From Dorea_A amylophila (GTDB taxonomy: Bacteria; Bacillota; Clostridia; Lachnospirales; Lachnospiraceae): 64,000 bases of DNA. The DNA lies in NCBI RefSeq assembly GCF_025567265.1, contig NZ_JAOQJW010000005.1:1-64000 (forward strand). Direction: 5' to 3'. Within the stretch, counting starts at the first letter, position 1. Each line of letters opens with the position of its first letter. Of this stretch, positions 33,965 through 43,076 are shown in pieces. A program made the position numbers and the translations under genes. The notes below the pieces were generated by a model. It made no database searches. It was not told where the DNA came from and was given only the letters and a program-made list of their open reading frames with translations.

Positions 33965-34327
33965 TTATTCCCGTATGGAATAAACCATCAATTGAATATC
34001 ATTATCAGAACTCGGCTTTCCACTGAAATCAGCAAAGCTGTTACAAATACGAAGTCCTAATTTACAGAATATCTCCGTGATTTCATCCAAACTATATAAC
34101 CTTATAGGATTTCCTTCTTTCATTTCAGGCTTATAAAGTGCTTCTCCATACATATAGTCTACCTGCCCATATATCAGCGTTTTTCTATCCTTCTCCCATT
34201 CAAAAGCAGATAATGTAAGTCCCTTTTCTCCTGCATCCCATAACTTGCAAGGGAAATGTGTTTGGGCATAGCTTCCATTCATGATATCCATAAAGTGCTT
34301 GCATATTATAAATCTCCTTCGCTCCAA
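33965..34327 (-). pseudogene. SAM-dependent methyltransferase, C-terminal fragment
   Basis: The last ~65 residues (YMYGEALYKPEM, LYSLDEITEIFCKLGLRI, DIQLMVYSIRE) match the C-terminal part of class I methyltransferases, while the N-terminal SAM-binding GxGxG region is absent and the first ~15 residues read from a TTG without family similarity. A 5'-truncated remnant adjacent to the element boundary. Confidence 0.65.
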
Positions 34328-34341
34328 CCATATTGCAACAA

Positions 34342-34387
34342 AAAAAGGAACTCCCTCTTAGATTTCTCCAAAAGAAAGTTCCTTTTT
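34342..34387. terminator. Hairpin left of the metG fragment
   Basis: 11-base stem AAAAAGGAACT/AGTTCCTTTTT around a 24-base loop, with T-runs for both strands. It lies between the truncated methyltransferase and metG fragment 1. Confidence 0.7.
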
Positions 34388-34497
34388 ATGTTATTTTACG
34401 ATATTCAAAATTTATCTACTTTTCAACTTCATGTCTCTTCATATCAACTTACAAATTTGTTGCAGTACACGTTTTTTCTGCTCGCTATATAGAGAGA

Positions 34498-34956
34498 TTA
34501 ATATAATTTTGCGCCCGCTGGAATATGATTATCCACCATCAAAAGATGAAGTTTTTCTTCTCCCTCTTCCTCATGGATTGCTGACAACAGCATACCGCAA
34601 GATTCAATTCCCATCATTGCTCTCGGTGGAAGATTTGTGATTGCAATAAGTGTCTTTCCAACTAGTTCTTCTGGCTCATAAAATGCGTGAATACCGCTTA
34701 AAATCGTACGATCTGTGCCTGCTCCATCATCAAGAGTGAACTGTAACAGCTTCTTTGATTTAGGTACTGCAATACATTCTTTAACCTTAACCGCTCTAAA
34801 ATCTGCCTTACTAAATGTATCAAAATCAACAAATTCTTCAAACAAAGGCTCAACCTTTACTTTAGAGAAATCAATAACTTCTTCTTTCTCTGGTGCAGTT
34901 TCTACCGCTTTAGTTTCAGCCTTAGCAGTCTTCTTATCAGCATCCAGTGACTTCAT
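34498..34956 (-). pseudogene. metG: metG 3' fragment, copy 1 (tRNA-binding domain of methionyl-tRNA synthetase)
   Basis: About 152 codons covering the C-terminal EMAP/tRNA-binding OB fold (FSKADFRAVKVKE, GIHAFYEPEELVGK, LPPRAMMGIESCGMLLSA, ends HIPAGAKLY). The catalytic and anticodon domains are missing. At 34943-34964 the homology to the second copy stops and element sequence begins. The ATG at the break has no good ribosome site, so this copy is probably silent. It marks the left junction of the 16.7-kb element. Confidence 0.9.
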
Positions 34957-34964
34957 TGTCGGGA
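34943..34964. repeat. Attachment core, left junction
   Basis: 22 bases identical to 51685-51706 (begins TCCAGTGACTTC, ends TTGTCGGGA). It sits at the point where the metG fragment gives way to unrelated sequence on the integrase side, so it is the likely crossover region. Confidence 0.75.
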
Positions 34965-35056
34965 ATTTTTTTGATTTTTCTTCATTACCCTTCGTGATGC
35001 TTCGCTGTGCTATTTCTATTAAATTGTCTTCTCTTCATCACCATTCATGATGAATC

Positions 35057-35112
35057 ATTGTCAAATCATATCTGTTGTCAATTTGATGTCATTTGGTTAT
35101 TTCTGTTGTCAG
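35057..35112. repeat. Integrase arm-type repeats, integrase end
   Basis: Three copies of a TTGTCA unit, two of them CTGTTGTCA (35070-35080, 35102-35111). The same unit recurs at the other element end (51175-51200), as expected of arm-binding sites of a Tn916/lambda-type integrase. Confidence 0.55.
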
Positions 35113-35135
35113 ATGAAAGGGTTCATAAGCCCTTC

Positions 35136-36371
35136 TTAAAATACATCCATTGTTGCAGCCAAATGTTCAAATGTTTCCTGTTTTTTCTCCTCTGTCGCTT
35201 CTGCATAGATATCCATAGTGGTCTGAATATCCTTATGCCCCATGATCGACTGGATTATTTTCAGGTTTGTTTCTCTTTCACAAAGCCTTGTGCAAAATGT
35301 GTGTCTCAAGCTGTGCGCTGAAAAATCCGGCAACAGCACCGGCTCCCGATGCTCTTTTTTTGCCTCTATTTCTTCTGTTGCGTTATAAGCAGATGAGATT
35401 CTCTTGATTGCTCGATTGACTGACTGGGCATTCATTATATTTCCATAACGGTTACAGAAAACAAAGCCTGTCATTCCGTCAATCTCTGCATCTGTCCAGC
35501 CATTTTCTTTCTGCTCTTCCCAGATCATTTCAAAAGCATCTTTCACTGTATCCAACATGGGAATCGTACGCATTCCGGCTTCTGTTTTCGGCGTCGAAAT
35601 GTGATTTTCCGATGCCCGGTCTTCTCCTACCGGATAATACGTCAGATTATGATTGATGCTGATAATCCGCTTCTCGTAATCAATGTCTTCCCATCGAAGC
35701 CCTAAAACTTCTCCAATCCGGCACCCGGTTCCAAGAAAAATCGTAAAAATCGGCCACCAGTGAAAATAAATCGGATGCGCAGCAATATATTCCATAAATG
35801 CTCTCTGCTGTGGAATTGTCAGTGCATGTCTCACACCGGTCTTCATGCCTAAGTTTTTCTTTAATTCTGCCATGACTCCATCCGTAGGATTTTTTCTGAT
35901 AATGTCATCCCTTACAGCCAGTTGAAAAGTTGGATGCAATAACGTATGAATGGTTTCCAATGTGTTAATCTTCAGTTCCTGCTTCTTGGTCAAATGATTA
36001 TAGAACTGCACCACATCAGAATACTTAATCTCTGCTATATTCCGCTTTCCAAATGTATCCCGGATAAATCGGTCATACATATAAAGATAATTACTCTTGG
36101 TCGTTGGTTTCAGATTGTTTTTGAGACTCATGTAGCGGTCAAATACAAAATTTACTGTAGCCTTTCCGGCAACATAAATATCCAGACCGTCCATCTGGTC
36201 TTTCATGAGCTGTGCTTCTTTTTCTCGAAGCGTTACAAGGTCTTGTGCATAAACATACTTACGTCTTCCAAGGGGATCTGTATAAGTATATACATACCTC
36301 TCATCGGAACGTCTCTGTGATTCACCTTTCCGCAAGACTCTGCCTCGCAGATCTTTTCTTGTCTGTGCCAT
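35136..36371 (-). CDS. int: Tyrosine recombinase (integrase) of element 1
   Basis: 411 residues, Tn916-type layout: N-terminal arm-binding region, SAM-like core-binding domain (about 75-155) and catalytic domain with Arg in GTGCRIGEVLGLRW, HSLRHTFCTRL, LGHKDIQTTMDIY (catalytic Tyr). GGAGG before the ATG. About 170 bases from the left attachment core. Should integrate and excise the element at metG. Confidence 0.93.
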   Translation of the reverse strand: MAQTRKDLRGRVLRKGESQRRSDERYVYTYTDPLGRRKYVYAQDLVTLREKEAQLMKDQMDGLDIYVAGKATVNFVFDRYMSLKNNLKPTTKSNYLYMYDRFIRDTFGKRNIAEIKYSDVVQFYNHLTKKQELKINTLETIHTLLHPTFQLAVRDDIIRKNPTDGVMAELKKNLGMKTGVRHALTIPQQRAFMEYIAAHPIYFHWWPIFTIFLGTGCRIGEVLGLRWEDIDYEKRIISINHNLTYYPVGEDRASENHISTPKTEAGMRTIPMLDTVKDAFEMIWEEQKENGWTDAEIDGMTGFVFCNRYGNIMNAQSVNRAIKRISSAYNATEEIEAKKEHREPVLLPDFSAHSLRHTFCTRLCERETNLKIIQSIMGHKDIQTTMDIYAEATEEKKQETFEHLAATMDVF

Positions 36372-36406
36372 ATAAAATCCTCCTTCAATAAAGGAAGGAC
36401 TTCATG

Positions 36407-36577
36407 TTATTCAGGTCTGTTCAAAATTCTTTCCAGTCCCTGCAGGACAACTTCTGTCACAGTCATTTTGTGCTTTCCGGCATAATCGCAGATACGCTTA
36501 TACATAGAATCTTCCACCCGGATACTCAATACTTTCTTTTTTACATTTTCCGACTTTGGTCTTCCTGTCTTCGCCAT
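36407..36577 (-). CDS. Ribbon-helix-helix DNA-binding protein (56 residues)
   Basis: Begins MAKTGRPKSENVKKKVLSIR, then helix-turn-helix residues YKRICDYAGKHKMTVTEVVLQGLERIL, the MetJ/Arc (RHH) pattern. GGAGG lies 13 bases upstream. Located between the integrase and the DUF6462 gene, where it may regulate excision or transfer. Confidence 0.75.
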   Translation of the reverse strand: MAKTGRPKSENVKKKVLSIRVEDSMYKRICDYAGKHKMTVTEVVLQGLERILNRPE

Positions 36578-36667
36578 ATCTGTTCTTATTCCTCCACATC
36601 TTCATTATAGTTTTCGTATGACAAAAAGTCAATCCCTGTTTTTCGTCCTTCCACAATTTTTTCTTCC

Positions 36668-36877
36668 CTACGCAATCCGGAATGTCTCCAGATACTTTTC
36701 AAATATCTCACAGTTTACAAGGGCAACCTTGTCAATCTTATACACTGCTTTGGCTTCTTTCGCCAGCTCCTGGAATTTCGTCAGCCCAATGCTGTAAAGC
36801 TCTGCCCCTTCCTGATAACGGACGAATTTCTTTGCTATTTTCTTTGTTTTCTCTACATCTTTACGTGCATATCCCAT
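36668..36877 (-). CDS. DUF6462 protein (Xis/MerR-like small DNA-binding protein)
   Basis: 69 residues from the ATG at 36877 (AGGAGG eight bases upstream): FVRYQEGAELYSIGLTKFQELAKEAKAVYKIDKVALVNCEIFEKYLETF. The order helix - turn - helix - KIDKV strand resembles excisionase/MerR-type winged helices. An element-specific family in Lachnospiraceae; probable role in excision or regulation (inference). Confidence 0.75.
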   Translation of the reverse strand: MGYARKDVEKTKKIAKKFVRYQEGAELYSIGLTKFQELAKEAKAVYKIDKVALVNCEIFEKYLETFRIA

Positions 36878-36967
36878 ACACCGCACCTCCTTTTCTGCAT
36901 GAAAAAAGCAGCTAACCTATTTTTCATAGACTAACTGCTCGTGTTAAGTTCCATATTCAGTTTTATT

Positions 36968-37336
36968 CTACAAATCCGACAGTGAAATTCGGTCGTATGC
37001 GCCATTTTTCTTATCTTCCGGGTGTGGCTCCAATCCAATAATTGTAATATCTTTCTGGTCTGGTCCATAAACCCAGTACATTCTCATTGCGCCACTGGTT
37101 TTATTTTCCAGATAAGATTGCCACACTTTCATTCCGTAACGTCTGGATAATGGCTCTATTTCATGGGTTTGAAGACTCGGATAACCCGGATCAGCCGACA
37201 ACAGCTTTAAAGCCTTTCCCCATTTTTTTTACAACTGTTCTTCCTTCTTTTTTATATTACCGGAACGATATTTCTCCTGCAGATCTAACCAAAGTTCCTG
37301 CATTTCAGGAATTCCCATTCGTATATTAAAATTCAT
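36968..37336 (-). pseudogene. RelE-like toxin gene with in-frame stop
   Basis: ATG at 37336 behind AAGGAATGAG, 35 codons (MNFNIRMGIPEMQELWLDLQ...), then TAA at 37229-37231, after which the same frame continues for about 85 codons to DRISLSDL. The body (VWQSYLENKTSGAMRMYWVYGPDQKDITIIGLEPHPED) looks like a type II toxin of the RelE/HigB kind. Only one base change separates it from an intact gene. The antitoxin directly upstream is intact. Confidence 0.75.
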
Positions 37337-37348
37337 CTCTCATTCCTT

Positions 37349-37588
37349 TTAAAAATCTGACAGGTCAATAGCCTGGGAAACATCGCCTCTTTTAAAATTG
37401 CTTACTGCACGATCCATATCTGCCAGAGTTCTGGCTGAAATGCACTCTGGCACTGCCAGTTCCCGAGGTTCCAGAATAATGCAGCCATTTCCATATTCTT
37501 TTACATTATAATACTGATAAGCAGCTCCTCTGAGAGTAATTCTTTTTTTGTTATCCAGATGGGCAACATAATCTTTCATTGCTTCCAT
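37349..37588 (-). CDS. Antitoxin partner of the broken RelE-like toxin
   Basis: 79 residues from the ATG at 37588 (AGGAGG upstream). Contains ITLRGAAYQYYNVKEYGNGCIILEPREL, resembling AbrB/prevent-host-death type antitoxins, and an acidic tail. 12 bases upstream of the toxin start. Has its own consensus promoter and a small palindrome. With the toxin inactivated, the gene may survive as an anti-addiction or regulatory module. Confidence 0.7.
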   Translation of the reverse strand: MEAMKDYVAHLDNKKRITLRGAAYQYYNVKEYGNGCIILEPRELAVPECISARTLADMDRAVSNFKRGDVSQAIDLSDF

Positions 37589-37616
37589 TATCAACACCTC
37601 CTACGCAAGCATTTGT

Positions 37617-37670
37617 GTGGGAAATCCCACCTCTTATTATTATAATACGCTTTTCTATATTATCTGTCAA
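37617..37670 (-). promoter_or_regulatory. Promoter and palindrome of the antitoxin operon
   Basis: Minus-strand TTGACA (37665-37670), 17 bp, TATTAT (37642-37647). Palindrome GTGGGA/TCCCAC (37617-37630) just downstream is a likely autoregulatory operator. Confidence 0.75.
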
Positions 37671-37781
37671 TCTACTTTTACTTACTCCTGATACTTGAAA
37701 GTATTCATGCACCGGCAGACGGCAGGTGGCAGATAGGGTATCTATAAAAATCTGTATTTGCTTCGATGACTCTGCCACCCA

Positions 37782-39656
37782 TCATTCTTTTAATCGAATA
37801 CTATTCTCCTGCTTTTCATTTACTTGGTACTCCAACTCATTCTTCATTCGGCTTCTCACATCACGCATTGTCCTCCCGGATATTCCCTGCTCCTTTGCCT
37901 TTTCGTCTAATTCCCTGATTGAAATTTCTTTTTTATCAGCAAGCAGTTCCCTGATCAATTTTCTCCCTCGCTCCAGCTTTGTTTCTGTTGCTTTTCCTTC
38001 TTTTCCATCTAACAATTCATCTGCGGAAATCTCATAAGCTCCCACCCATCGAAATCCTTCTTCGTCTCCCAGTTTAAATGCCATTGTCTCCCCTGGTGGC
38101 GCTAGCGAGCTTTTTTCATGAATCAACACCCTTGTGGTTGGATCTTTTCTTACTTTTCCGATGAAAATCAAGCTTCGCACTGCTGCCATAATATCAATAG
38201 AACCAAGTCCTCGATAAGTGCTCTGTGTTCCGGAAGATTTATTCAGATGTCCGATCAGCACAATGGCACATCCGGTCTTCTCGGCAATCATTCCCAGTTT
38301 TCGGAACACCGGACGCACTTCATTTGCCCGGTTCATATCCACATCTGCTCCAATAAATGCCTGTACCGGATCAATGATTACAAGCCGCACTCGATTCTGT
38401 CTGACTGCTTTTTCAATTCGATCATCAGATAGGGTTAATGCTTCTTCCGTATCATCAATTACCATAACCCGGCTCAGATCTGCTCCTGCTTCTATCAGTC
38501 TTGGCTTGATAGTGTCACCCATACCGTCCTCTGCTGTCTGATAAATTACATTGAACGGTTCAATATCTTCCATATTAGGAAATAACTTTCGATTGGTACA
38601 AGCTGCCGTCAGCATCATTGCAAAATAAGTTTTTCCTTCTCCCGGATTGCCCTGAATGATTGTCAGTTTTCCAAATGGAATATAAGGAAACCACAACCAC
38701 TCCACACTGGTCTGCTTAATATCTTCATAACATAACATCGGCACCAGTTCTTCTGCTTCTGGTACTTTTATTGTGATTGTTTCTGCGATTGCTTTCTTTC
38801 TGTCAGTATTTTTATCACAGAGGATTTCATTCCAGTCTTTTCGCGATGGTTTCAGACGAATTACACTGTATCCTTCTGAGATTTCTCCTGCCAGTTTCTC
38901 ACAAGCCTCATTCCCTGCCTGGTCATTATCCAGGCACAGGAAAACAGAAGTAATCTGAGGGCGTTCAGAAAGAAAGGTCATCAGTGCCACACTGGAGACT
39001 CCACCCAGACTCAGGTAGCTGCGTTTCTTCCAGTCTTTGGGAAACAACTGAATAAAAGAGAGCAGATCAATGGCTGCTTCAAACACAAACAACTGATTAT
39101 CCGTTCCTCTGTGGCAAAATCCAAAAGCTTTATCAGAACCGGCTACATCTCCACGATATTTCATTTCACCAGTTCCACGGCAATGTGCATATCTTGGAAT
39201 ACCATCTGCATCTCTGCCGATAAATACAACATTATGATGCTTCTTTTCTTCGTAAATATCTCCTCTGACAATCCATTCCATCACCAGATTTTTCTCAAGC
39301 TCTCTGCTTTCTGTCAGATACTTTACAATCATTTCATTATCTTTATTTTTCTCCGGTAATCGGAAGTCTTTTGACGGGGCGGGGCAGGACTTCTGCCTGC
39401 CTTCGCCTTCTTCCCCGATCAGCATTTTCACTGCTTCCGGGAATGTTGCATAATAAAATTCCATTACAAAATCTACCGGATAACCTCCTTTACTCTGACT
39501 ATGCCGATACCATCGGTTTCCGGATATCGTTACACTGTCATGCTTTTTCCAACGGTATTCTCTGCCACTTTTTACCAACTGTTCTCCCTGTTCGTTCAGG
39601 AAAGAAACAAGATCGGTCTGGTTTGCTCTTGCAATCTGTTCTTCTGTATACTGCAT
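37782..39656 (-). CDS. Primase-helicase: DUF3991/TOPRIM plus AAA (RepA-like) ATPase
   Basis: About 624 residues. N-terminal CHC2/DUF3991-type and TOPRIM region (FEAAIDLLSFIQL, VFLCLDNDQAGNEA), then a RepA/RecA-like AAA_25 domain from about 320 with Walker A QGNPGEGKTY and Walker B VRLVIIDPVQAF, and a C-terminal HTH. Combines primer synthesis and helicase functions for replication of the excised element. ATG at 39656 chosen for spacing to AAAGG. Confidence 0.85.
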   Translation of the reverse strand: MQYTEEQIARANQTDLVSFLNEQGEQLVKSGREYRWKKHDSVTISGNRWYRHSQSKGGYPVDFVMEFYYATFPEAVKMLIGEEGEGRQKSCPAPSKDFRLPEKNKDNEMIVKYLTESRELEKNLVMEWIVRGDIYEEKKHHNVVFIGRDADGIPRYAHCRGTGEMKYRGDVAGSDKAFGFCHRGTDNQLFVFEAAIDLLSFIQLFPKDWKKRSYLSLGGVSSVALMTFLSERPQITSVFLCLDNDQAGNEACEKLAGEISEGYSVIRLKPSRKDWNEILCDKNTDRKKAIAETITIKVPEAEELVPMLCYEDIKQTSVEWLWFPYIPFGKLTIIQGNPGEGKTYFAMMLTAACTNRKLFPNMEDIEPFNVIYQTAEDGMGDTIKPRLIEAGADLSRVMVIDDTEEALTLSDDRIEKAVRQNRVRLVIIDPVQAFIGADVDMNRANEVRPVFRKLGMIAEKTGCAIVLIGHLNKSSGTQSTYRGLGSIDIMAAVRSLIFIGKVRKDPTTRVLIHEKSSLAPPGETMAFKLGDEEGFRWVGAYEISADELLDGKEGKATETKLERGRKLIRELLADKKEISIRELDEKAKEQGISGRTMRDVRSRMKNELEYQVNEKQENSIRLKE

Positions 39657-39694
39657 TTTCATCATCCTTTCCTATCTGTCCTGTTGACAGACTG

Positions 39695-41422
39695 TTATAA
39701 ACTCATCTCATGGTTCCGTTTTTCCCTCACTGCCTGTTGTTTTGCATCACGCTCTGCACACTCTTTCTTCTTTTCATCCAATTTTCTCAGAAGAGAAGTC
39801 TTCTTTTCTGGCTTCTTCTCCTGCTGATTCACCGGCTGTTGCTCTGCTTTACCGCTTTCTTCAAAAATATCTTCCGTCTGAGCTGCGTGAAATGCTGGGA
39901 ACTTTGTCTGCTTCTCGCTTTTTTCTTCTGAACGCCCGGAAGTATCTGCTTCTGCCATTTCCCGGTCACGTCTGGCAATATCTGCACAGGTCTGTACTTT
40001 TTTCACAAAAGCCAACTCATCTTGATATGGCTGCTTATCTGCTTTCAGCTCTTCGATCGCTGTCCGGAGTTCTTCTTTTTCCCGTTTCCATCTGGCAGTT
40101 GGCACTTTTCCATTTTTATCCAGATGCTGTTTCAGCTCCCGTTCACATTTGCGATAGTAATTGATTTCTTTCTTATGCTGCTGGTAATATTTCTCCCTTC
40201 TTTTCTGAAAATAGAAACGGTTATATTCATCAATCAATGGCTGGTTTATCTTTATTACTTCTGCCATCTTTTGTAGATTTTCCAGTTTCTTTAACTGATC
40301 TCGCTTTTCGGAAATCTCTTTTTTACTGACTGATACAACACCATTCAGTTCATCAATCCGTTCCTTCAAGTCATCCATTGTCTCTATCTGATGTGTCTGA
40401 AGATAATTGATAGACTTTGCAAACTCCTGTAAGTTGGAGAGATTCTTCCCTCTCCGTTTCATCTCCGCATAGAAATTTGGGAGCGGTAGTCTGCCCTGTG
40501 TCTTTTTATCATAATAATCTTGCAGGCTTTCCAGAAGTGTAGGGTTCTGTCTGCGATCCAGTTCTACCTTCATTTCTTCATAAGCTGTCTTCATCCACTG
40601 AATGGATTCTTTCAAAGAAATAAACATCTGATTGAACTGTCGAATAGCTCTGTTCAGTTCCCCGATGATTGTTTTAATCCCCTTTTTCTCCATCGCCCGA
40701 ACTTCATATCCCTCATGTATGGTCGGAATCAAGTCAATTCCCTGCTCTTTGTAAGAACGGTGATCAATTCTGGCTGCCATGTGGCACTCCCGGAATTTTT
40801 CATTTACTTTCTCCGTCCACGCTCTTCTCCATTCCTTTAAAAGCTCCGGATCATTCCACCCGGTAGTGGAAACAGCATTGAATATATCCTTCCCTTTAGC
40901 ATCTTTTATCCGGTTTCCATCTTCATCCAGAACATATTCCCGTTTCTGCTTGTTGCCCCATCTTCCATCTTCTGTAAAAGGACGGATTGGAGCAAGTACA
41001 TGAAAATGTGGATTATCTGGTTCATCCTCATTCTTTGATTTTCCCTCATGAACTGCCAGATCTACAATCATGCCATGTGCTACGAACTGCTCCCGGCAAA
41101 ACGCTCTTGCCAGTTCTATATTTTCATCTAGCGTCAGTTCATTTTGCAAAGCAATATCAAAAGAATAAGCTAACTGTGCCCGTTTACTTTTCTCCACCTT
41201 TTCTACCTCATTCCAGAGTGTTTCCCGATCAGTCAGACGTTCCGGCACATATTCCGGCGTCAGAATTTCTGTGAAAACTACTCCAGACTTTTTTGTATAG
41301 TCATGCGTCTGTCCATAATAATCGTTATAAAGCTTCTGCCCCGAAATATACGCTGCGGAATTAACCACTGTCTGACCTTTTCCTCTGGACACCTGCTTTA
41401 ACGAAAAATGATACAATGCCAT
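39695..41422 (-). CDS. mobA: MobA/MobL-family relaxase (MOBQ)
   Basis: 575 residues. N-terminal relaxase: first residues MALYHFSLKQVSRGKGQ, an active-site region with Tyr (SAAYISGQKLYN), and the three-histidine metal motif within NPHFHVLAPIRP. The C-terminal ~330 residues are coiled-coil. It nicks and pilots DNA at oriT. Its ATG overlaps the DUF3847 gene by one base. Candidate oriT lies just upstream of that gene. Confidence 0.9.
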   Translation of the reverse strand: MALYHFSLKQVSRGKGQTVVNSAAYISGQKLYNDYYGQTHDYTKKSGVVFTEILTPEYVPERLTDRETLWNEVEKVEKSKRAQLAYSFDIALQNELTLDENIELARAFCREQFVAHGMIVDLAVHEGKSKNEDEPDNPHFHVLAPIRPFTEDGRWGNKQKREYVLDEDGNRIKDAKGKDIFNAVSTTGWNDPELLKEWRRAWTEKVNEKFRECHMAARIDHRSYKEQGIDLIPTIHEGYEVRAMEKKGIKTIIGELNRAIRQFNQMFISLKESIQWMKTAYEEMKVELDRRQNPTLLESLQDYYDKKTQGRLPLPNFYAEMKRRGKNLSNLQEFAKSINYLQTHQIETMDDLKERIDELNGVVSVSKKEISEKRDQLKKLENLQKMAEVIKINQPLIDEYNRFYFQKRREKYYQQHKKEINYYRKCERELKQHLDKNGKVPTARWKREKEELRTAIEELKADKQPYQDELAFVKKVQTCADIARRDREMAEADTSGRSEEKSEKQTKFPAFHAAQTEDIFEESGKAEQQPVNQQEKKPEKKTSLLRKLDEKKKECAERDAKQQAVREKRNHEMSL

Positions 41423-41787
41423 TAACTGTCATCTCCTTTTTCTGCTCTTTCAACTGCTTCTGCAATCTGCTGTTGCTCTTTGTGTAAGGCTGCTATGTAA
41501 ACCTGTCGCACAATACTCTTGTTGTAACTACTGTTCTGCAACTGTTCCATAACATCCTGAACTTCTTCCTGTTCCAAATCTCTGGATAATGGAAATGCTT
41601 TTTCAAACTCTGCTCCTTTAACGATCAATCTGTGGGAACGTTCCTTTCGCTCCACTATCCTTTTCCTCTGTTCAAGAATATTTTTATTGTGGATCGCATG
41701 TTCCAGTTCCTTTTTACTTTTTTCCATGTTGGCTCTCAGTTCTTCCAATGACATGGATTCATATTTCGGATTTTTTGCTCTGCTCAC
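41422..41787 (-). CDS. DUF3847 protein
   Basis: 121 residues, highly charged with a coiled coil (SLEELRANMEKSKKELEHAI, KNILEQRKRIVERKERSHRLI). DUF3847 genes regularly precede mobA in Firmicutes mobilizable elements and probably act as MobC-like accessory factors; this role is inferred. One-base overlap with mobA. Confidence 0.78.
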   Translation of the reverse strand: MSRAKNPKYESMSLEELRANMEKSKKELEHAIHNKNILEQRKRIVERKERSHRLIVKGAEFEKAFPLSRDLEQEEVQDVMEQLQNSSYNKSIVRQVYIAALHKEQQQIAEAVERAEKGDDS

Positions 41788-41799
41788 TTTCCTGTCCTC

Positions 41800-42123
41800 C
41801 TTTTTCTGTAAACAAAAAGAACCGGTCTTCTCATAAATGCCGATTCCTGGATATAAAAAACAGAGGTCGTTGTTTCACAATAAAGAAATACTGACCTCCG
41901 CAATTTTAAAATAGATTAGTTATTACAATAGGATAGGCTTCTTGCCGCAAGGGGAAATTATCCCCTTGTACGAAATCTATGATTTCGCTATATTCCCGGA
42001 TTGAAATTCTTCAAAGTCAGGAATGGCACCGCAGGTCGCACGATACAGGCAGATGTAATTGCCTGTATAGAAGTGCGCTCTTAGCTTTGCTAAGAGAATT
42101 ATGCCGTATCCGGCTTGCTATCT
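41800..42123. other. Structured intergenic region upstream of the mobilization genes
   Basis: 324 bases without a gene. Contains a GAGGTC...GACCTC hairpin (about 41863-41898), AAGGGGA/TATCCCCTT (41949-41967), and the candidate oriT at 42043-42097. Confidence 0.6.
42043..42097. other. oriT: Candidate origin of transfer (MOBQ type)
   Basis: A perfect 9-base inverted repeat ATACAGGCA/TGCCTGTAT (42043-42051, 42060-42068) is followed two bases later by AAGTGCGCTC (42071-42080), close to the TAAGTGCGCCCT nick-site consensus of RSF1010-like MOBQ systems. A second perfect 8-base hairpin CTCTTAGC/GCTAAGAG (42078-42096) follows. Position just upstream of the DUF3847-mobA operon fits. Confidence 0.65.
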
Positions 42124-42324
42124 TTAATCTGTAAATTCCATCATCTCGTCAATAGTACAATCCATTTTCTTACAAATTTTCTCGACTGTTTCCATTGATA
42201 CATATTGATTTTTTCCCATCCGGGCAAGGATATTTGCACTAATCCCGGTGAGGTGTTGCATTTCTATTCGCTTCATATTTTTATCAATGAGCTGTTTCCA
42301 CAATCTGTTATAACTTACACTCAT
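42124..42324 (-). CDS. XRE-family helix-turn-helix regulator
   Basis: 66 residues from the ATG at 42324 (GGAGG upstream): WKQLIDKNMKRIEMQHLTGISANILARMGKNQYVSMETVEKICKKMDCTIDEMMEF. A minimal Cro/C1-type repressor fold, typical of element maintenance regulators. Follows the SSB gene by 41 bases in the same operon. Confidence 0.82.
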   Translation of the reverse strand: MSVSYNRLWKQLIDKNMKRIEMQHLTGISANILARMGKNQYVSMETVEKICKKMDCTIDEMMEFTD

Positions 42325-42365
42325 AAATAACCTCCACATTTTTATTAGACAGATTTCTGCTTTTA

Positions 42366-42776
42366 TTAGTCAAACGGATTTTCTCCATCCTTCGCTTCCA
42401 TAAATCCGTCTTTATCTGTTTTCGGAGTTTCTGATGAATCTGCTCCAGCACCGCTGTCCTTGTTCTGGGCAAATTCATGTTCTTCCACAATCACATCTGT
42501 GGTATAAATCGTCTTTCCATCCTTATCCTTATAACTGCCAGTGCTGATGCGACCACCGATCACAATCCGCATTCCCTTGTGAAGATATTTCTGTGCAAAC
42601 TCTGCACTCTTACCAAATGTTACACACGAAATAAAATCCGCTTCCTGTTCACCATCACGTTTATATTTTCTGTTCACTGCCAGTGTATATCTTGCTACTG
42701 CCATATCATTATCTTTTCCGGCATATTTGATCTCCGGATTCTCTGTCAGTCTTCCCATTAAAATCACTCTATTCAT
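42366..42776 (-). CDS. ssb: Single-stranded DNA-binding protein
   Basis: 136 residues from the ATG at 42776. OB fold: MNRVILMGRLTENPEI, ARYTLAVNRKYKRDGEQEADFISCVTFGKSAEFAQKYLHKGMRIVIGGRI; acidic C-terminal tip GENPFD close to the DDDLPF-type interaction motif. Element-encoded SSB supports single-strand transfer or replication. An ATG eight codons upstream is also possible. Confidence 0.92.
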   Translation of the reverse strand: MNRVILMGRLTENPEIKYAGKDNDMAVARYTLAVNRKYKRDGEQEADFISCVTFGKSAEFAQKYLHKGMRIVIGGRISTGSYKDKDGKTIYTTDVIVEEHEFAQNKDSGAGADSSETPKTDKDGFMEAKDGENPFD

Positions 42777-42927
42777 AGTTTTTACGTCCTTTCCGGGCAT
42801 GATACCCTTTAATCATTGTTATTAGTTACTTGTTGCATCAGCGGTCTATTGTGCGTTTCCCTGTCACCTGCAGCCGTCTCAGACTGCCTCTGCCTGCATA
42901 CACAGGTCACTGATCATAAGGCTTTGA

Positions 42928-42990
42928 TCAACCGCCCATCATCGGGAGTGTCATTATGATTCCGCTTGCTTTCAGAAAAAGAAAGGTCAT
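42928..42990 (-). CDS. Possible 20-residue leader peptide
   Basis: ATG at 42990 with CAGGAG seven bases upstream, a frame of 20 hydrophobic codons (begins MTFLFLKASG, ends PMMGG) and TGA. Lies in the leader of the ssb operon. It may be a leader peptide or chance. Confidence 0.3.
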   Translation of the reverse strand: MTFLFLKASGIIMTLPMMGG

Positions 42991-43076
42991 GGCAGAACTC
43001 CTGGTAGGCTTTCAGGGTGCACTTATCAATTGTCAAGGTTCAACAAAGGAACATTCCAAAACGTCCTCTAATTACT

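Noticed and set aside
28860..34500. Possible lantibiotic precursor near the LanFEG/RK genes
   Set aside because: No short frame with a leader plus Cys/Ser/Thr-rich core was found on either strand.
37551..37778. 75-codon minus-strand frame over the antitoxin promoter
   Set aside because: Overlaps a consensus promoter and the antitoxin start; no ribosome site.
38118..41274. Several plus-strand frames opposite the primase-helicase and MobA genes
   Set aside because: Compositionally shadow frames; the minus-strand proteins have full motifs.
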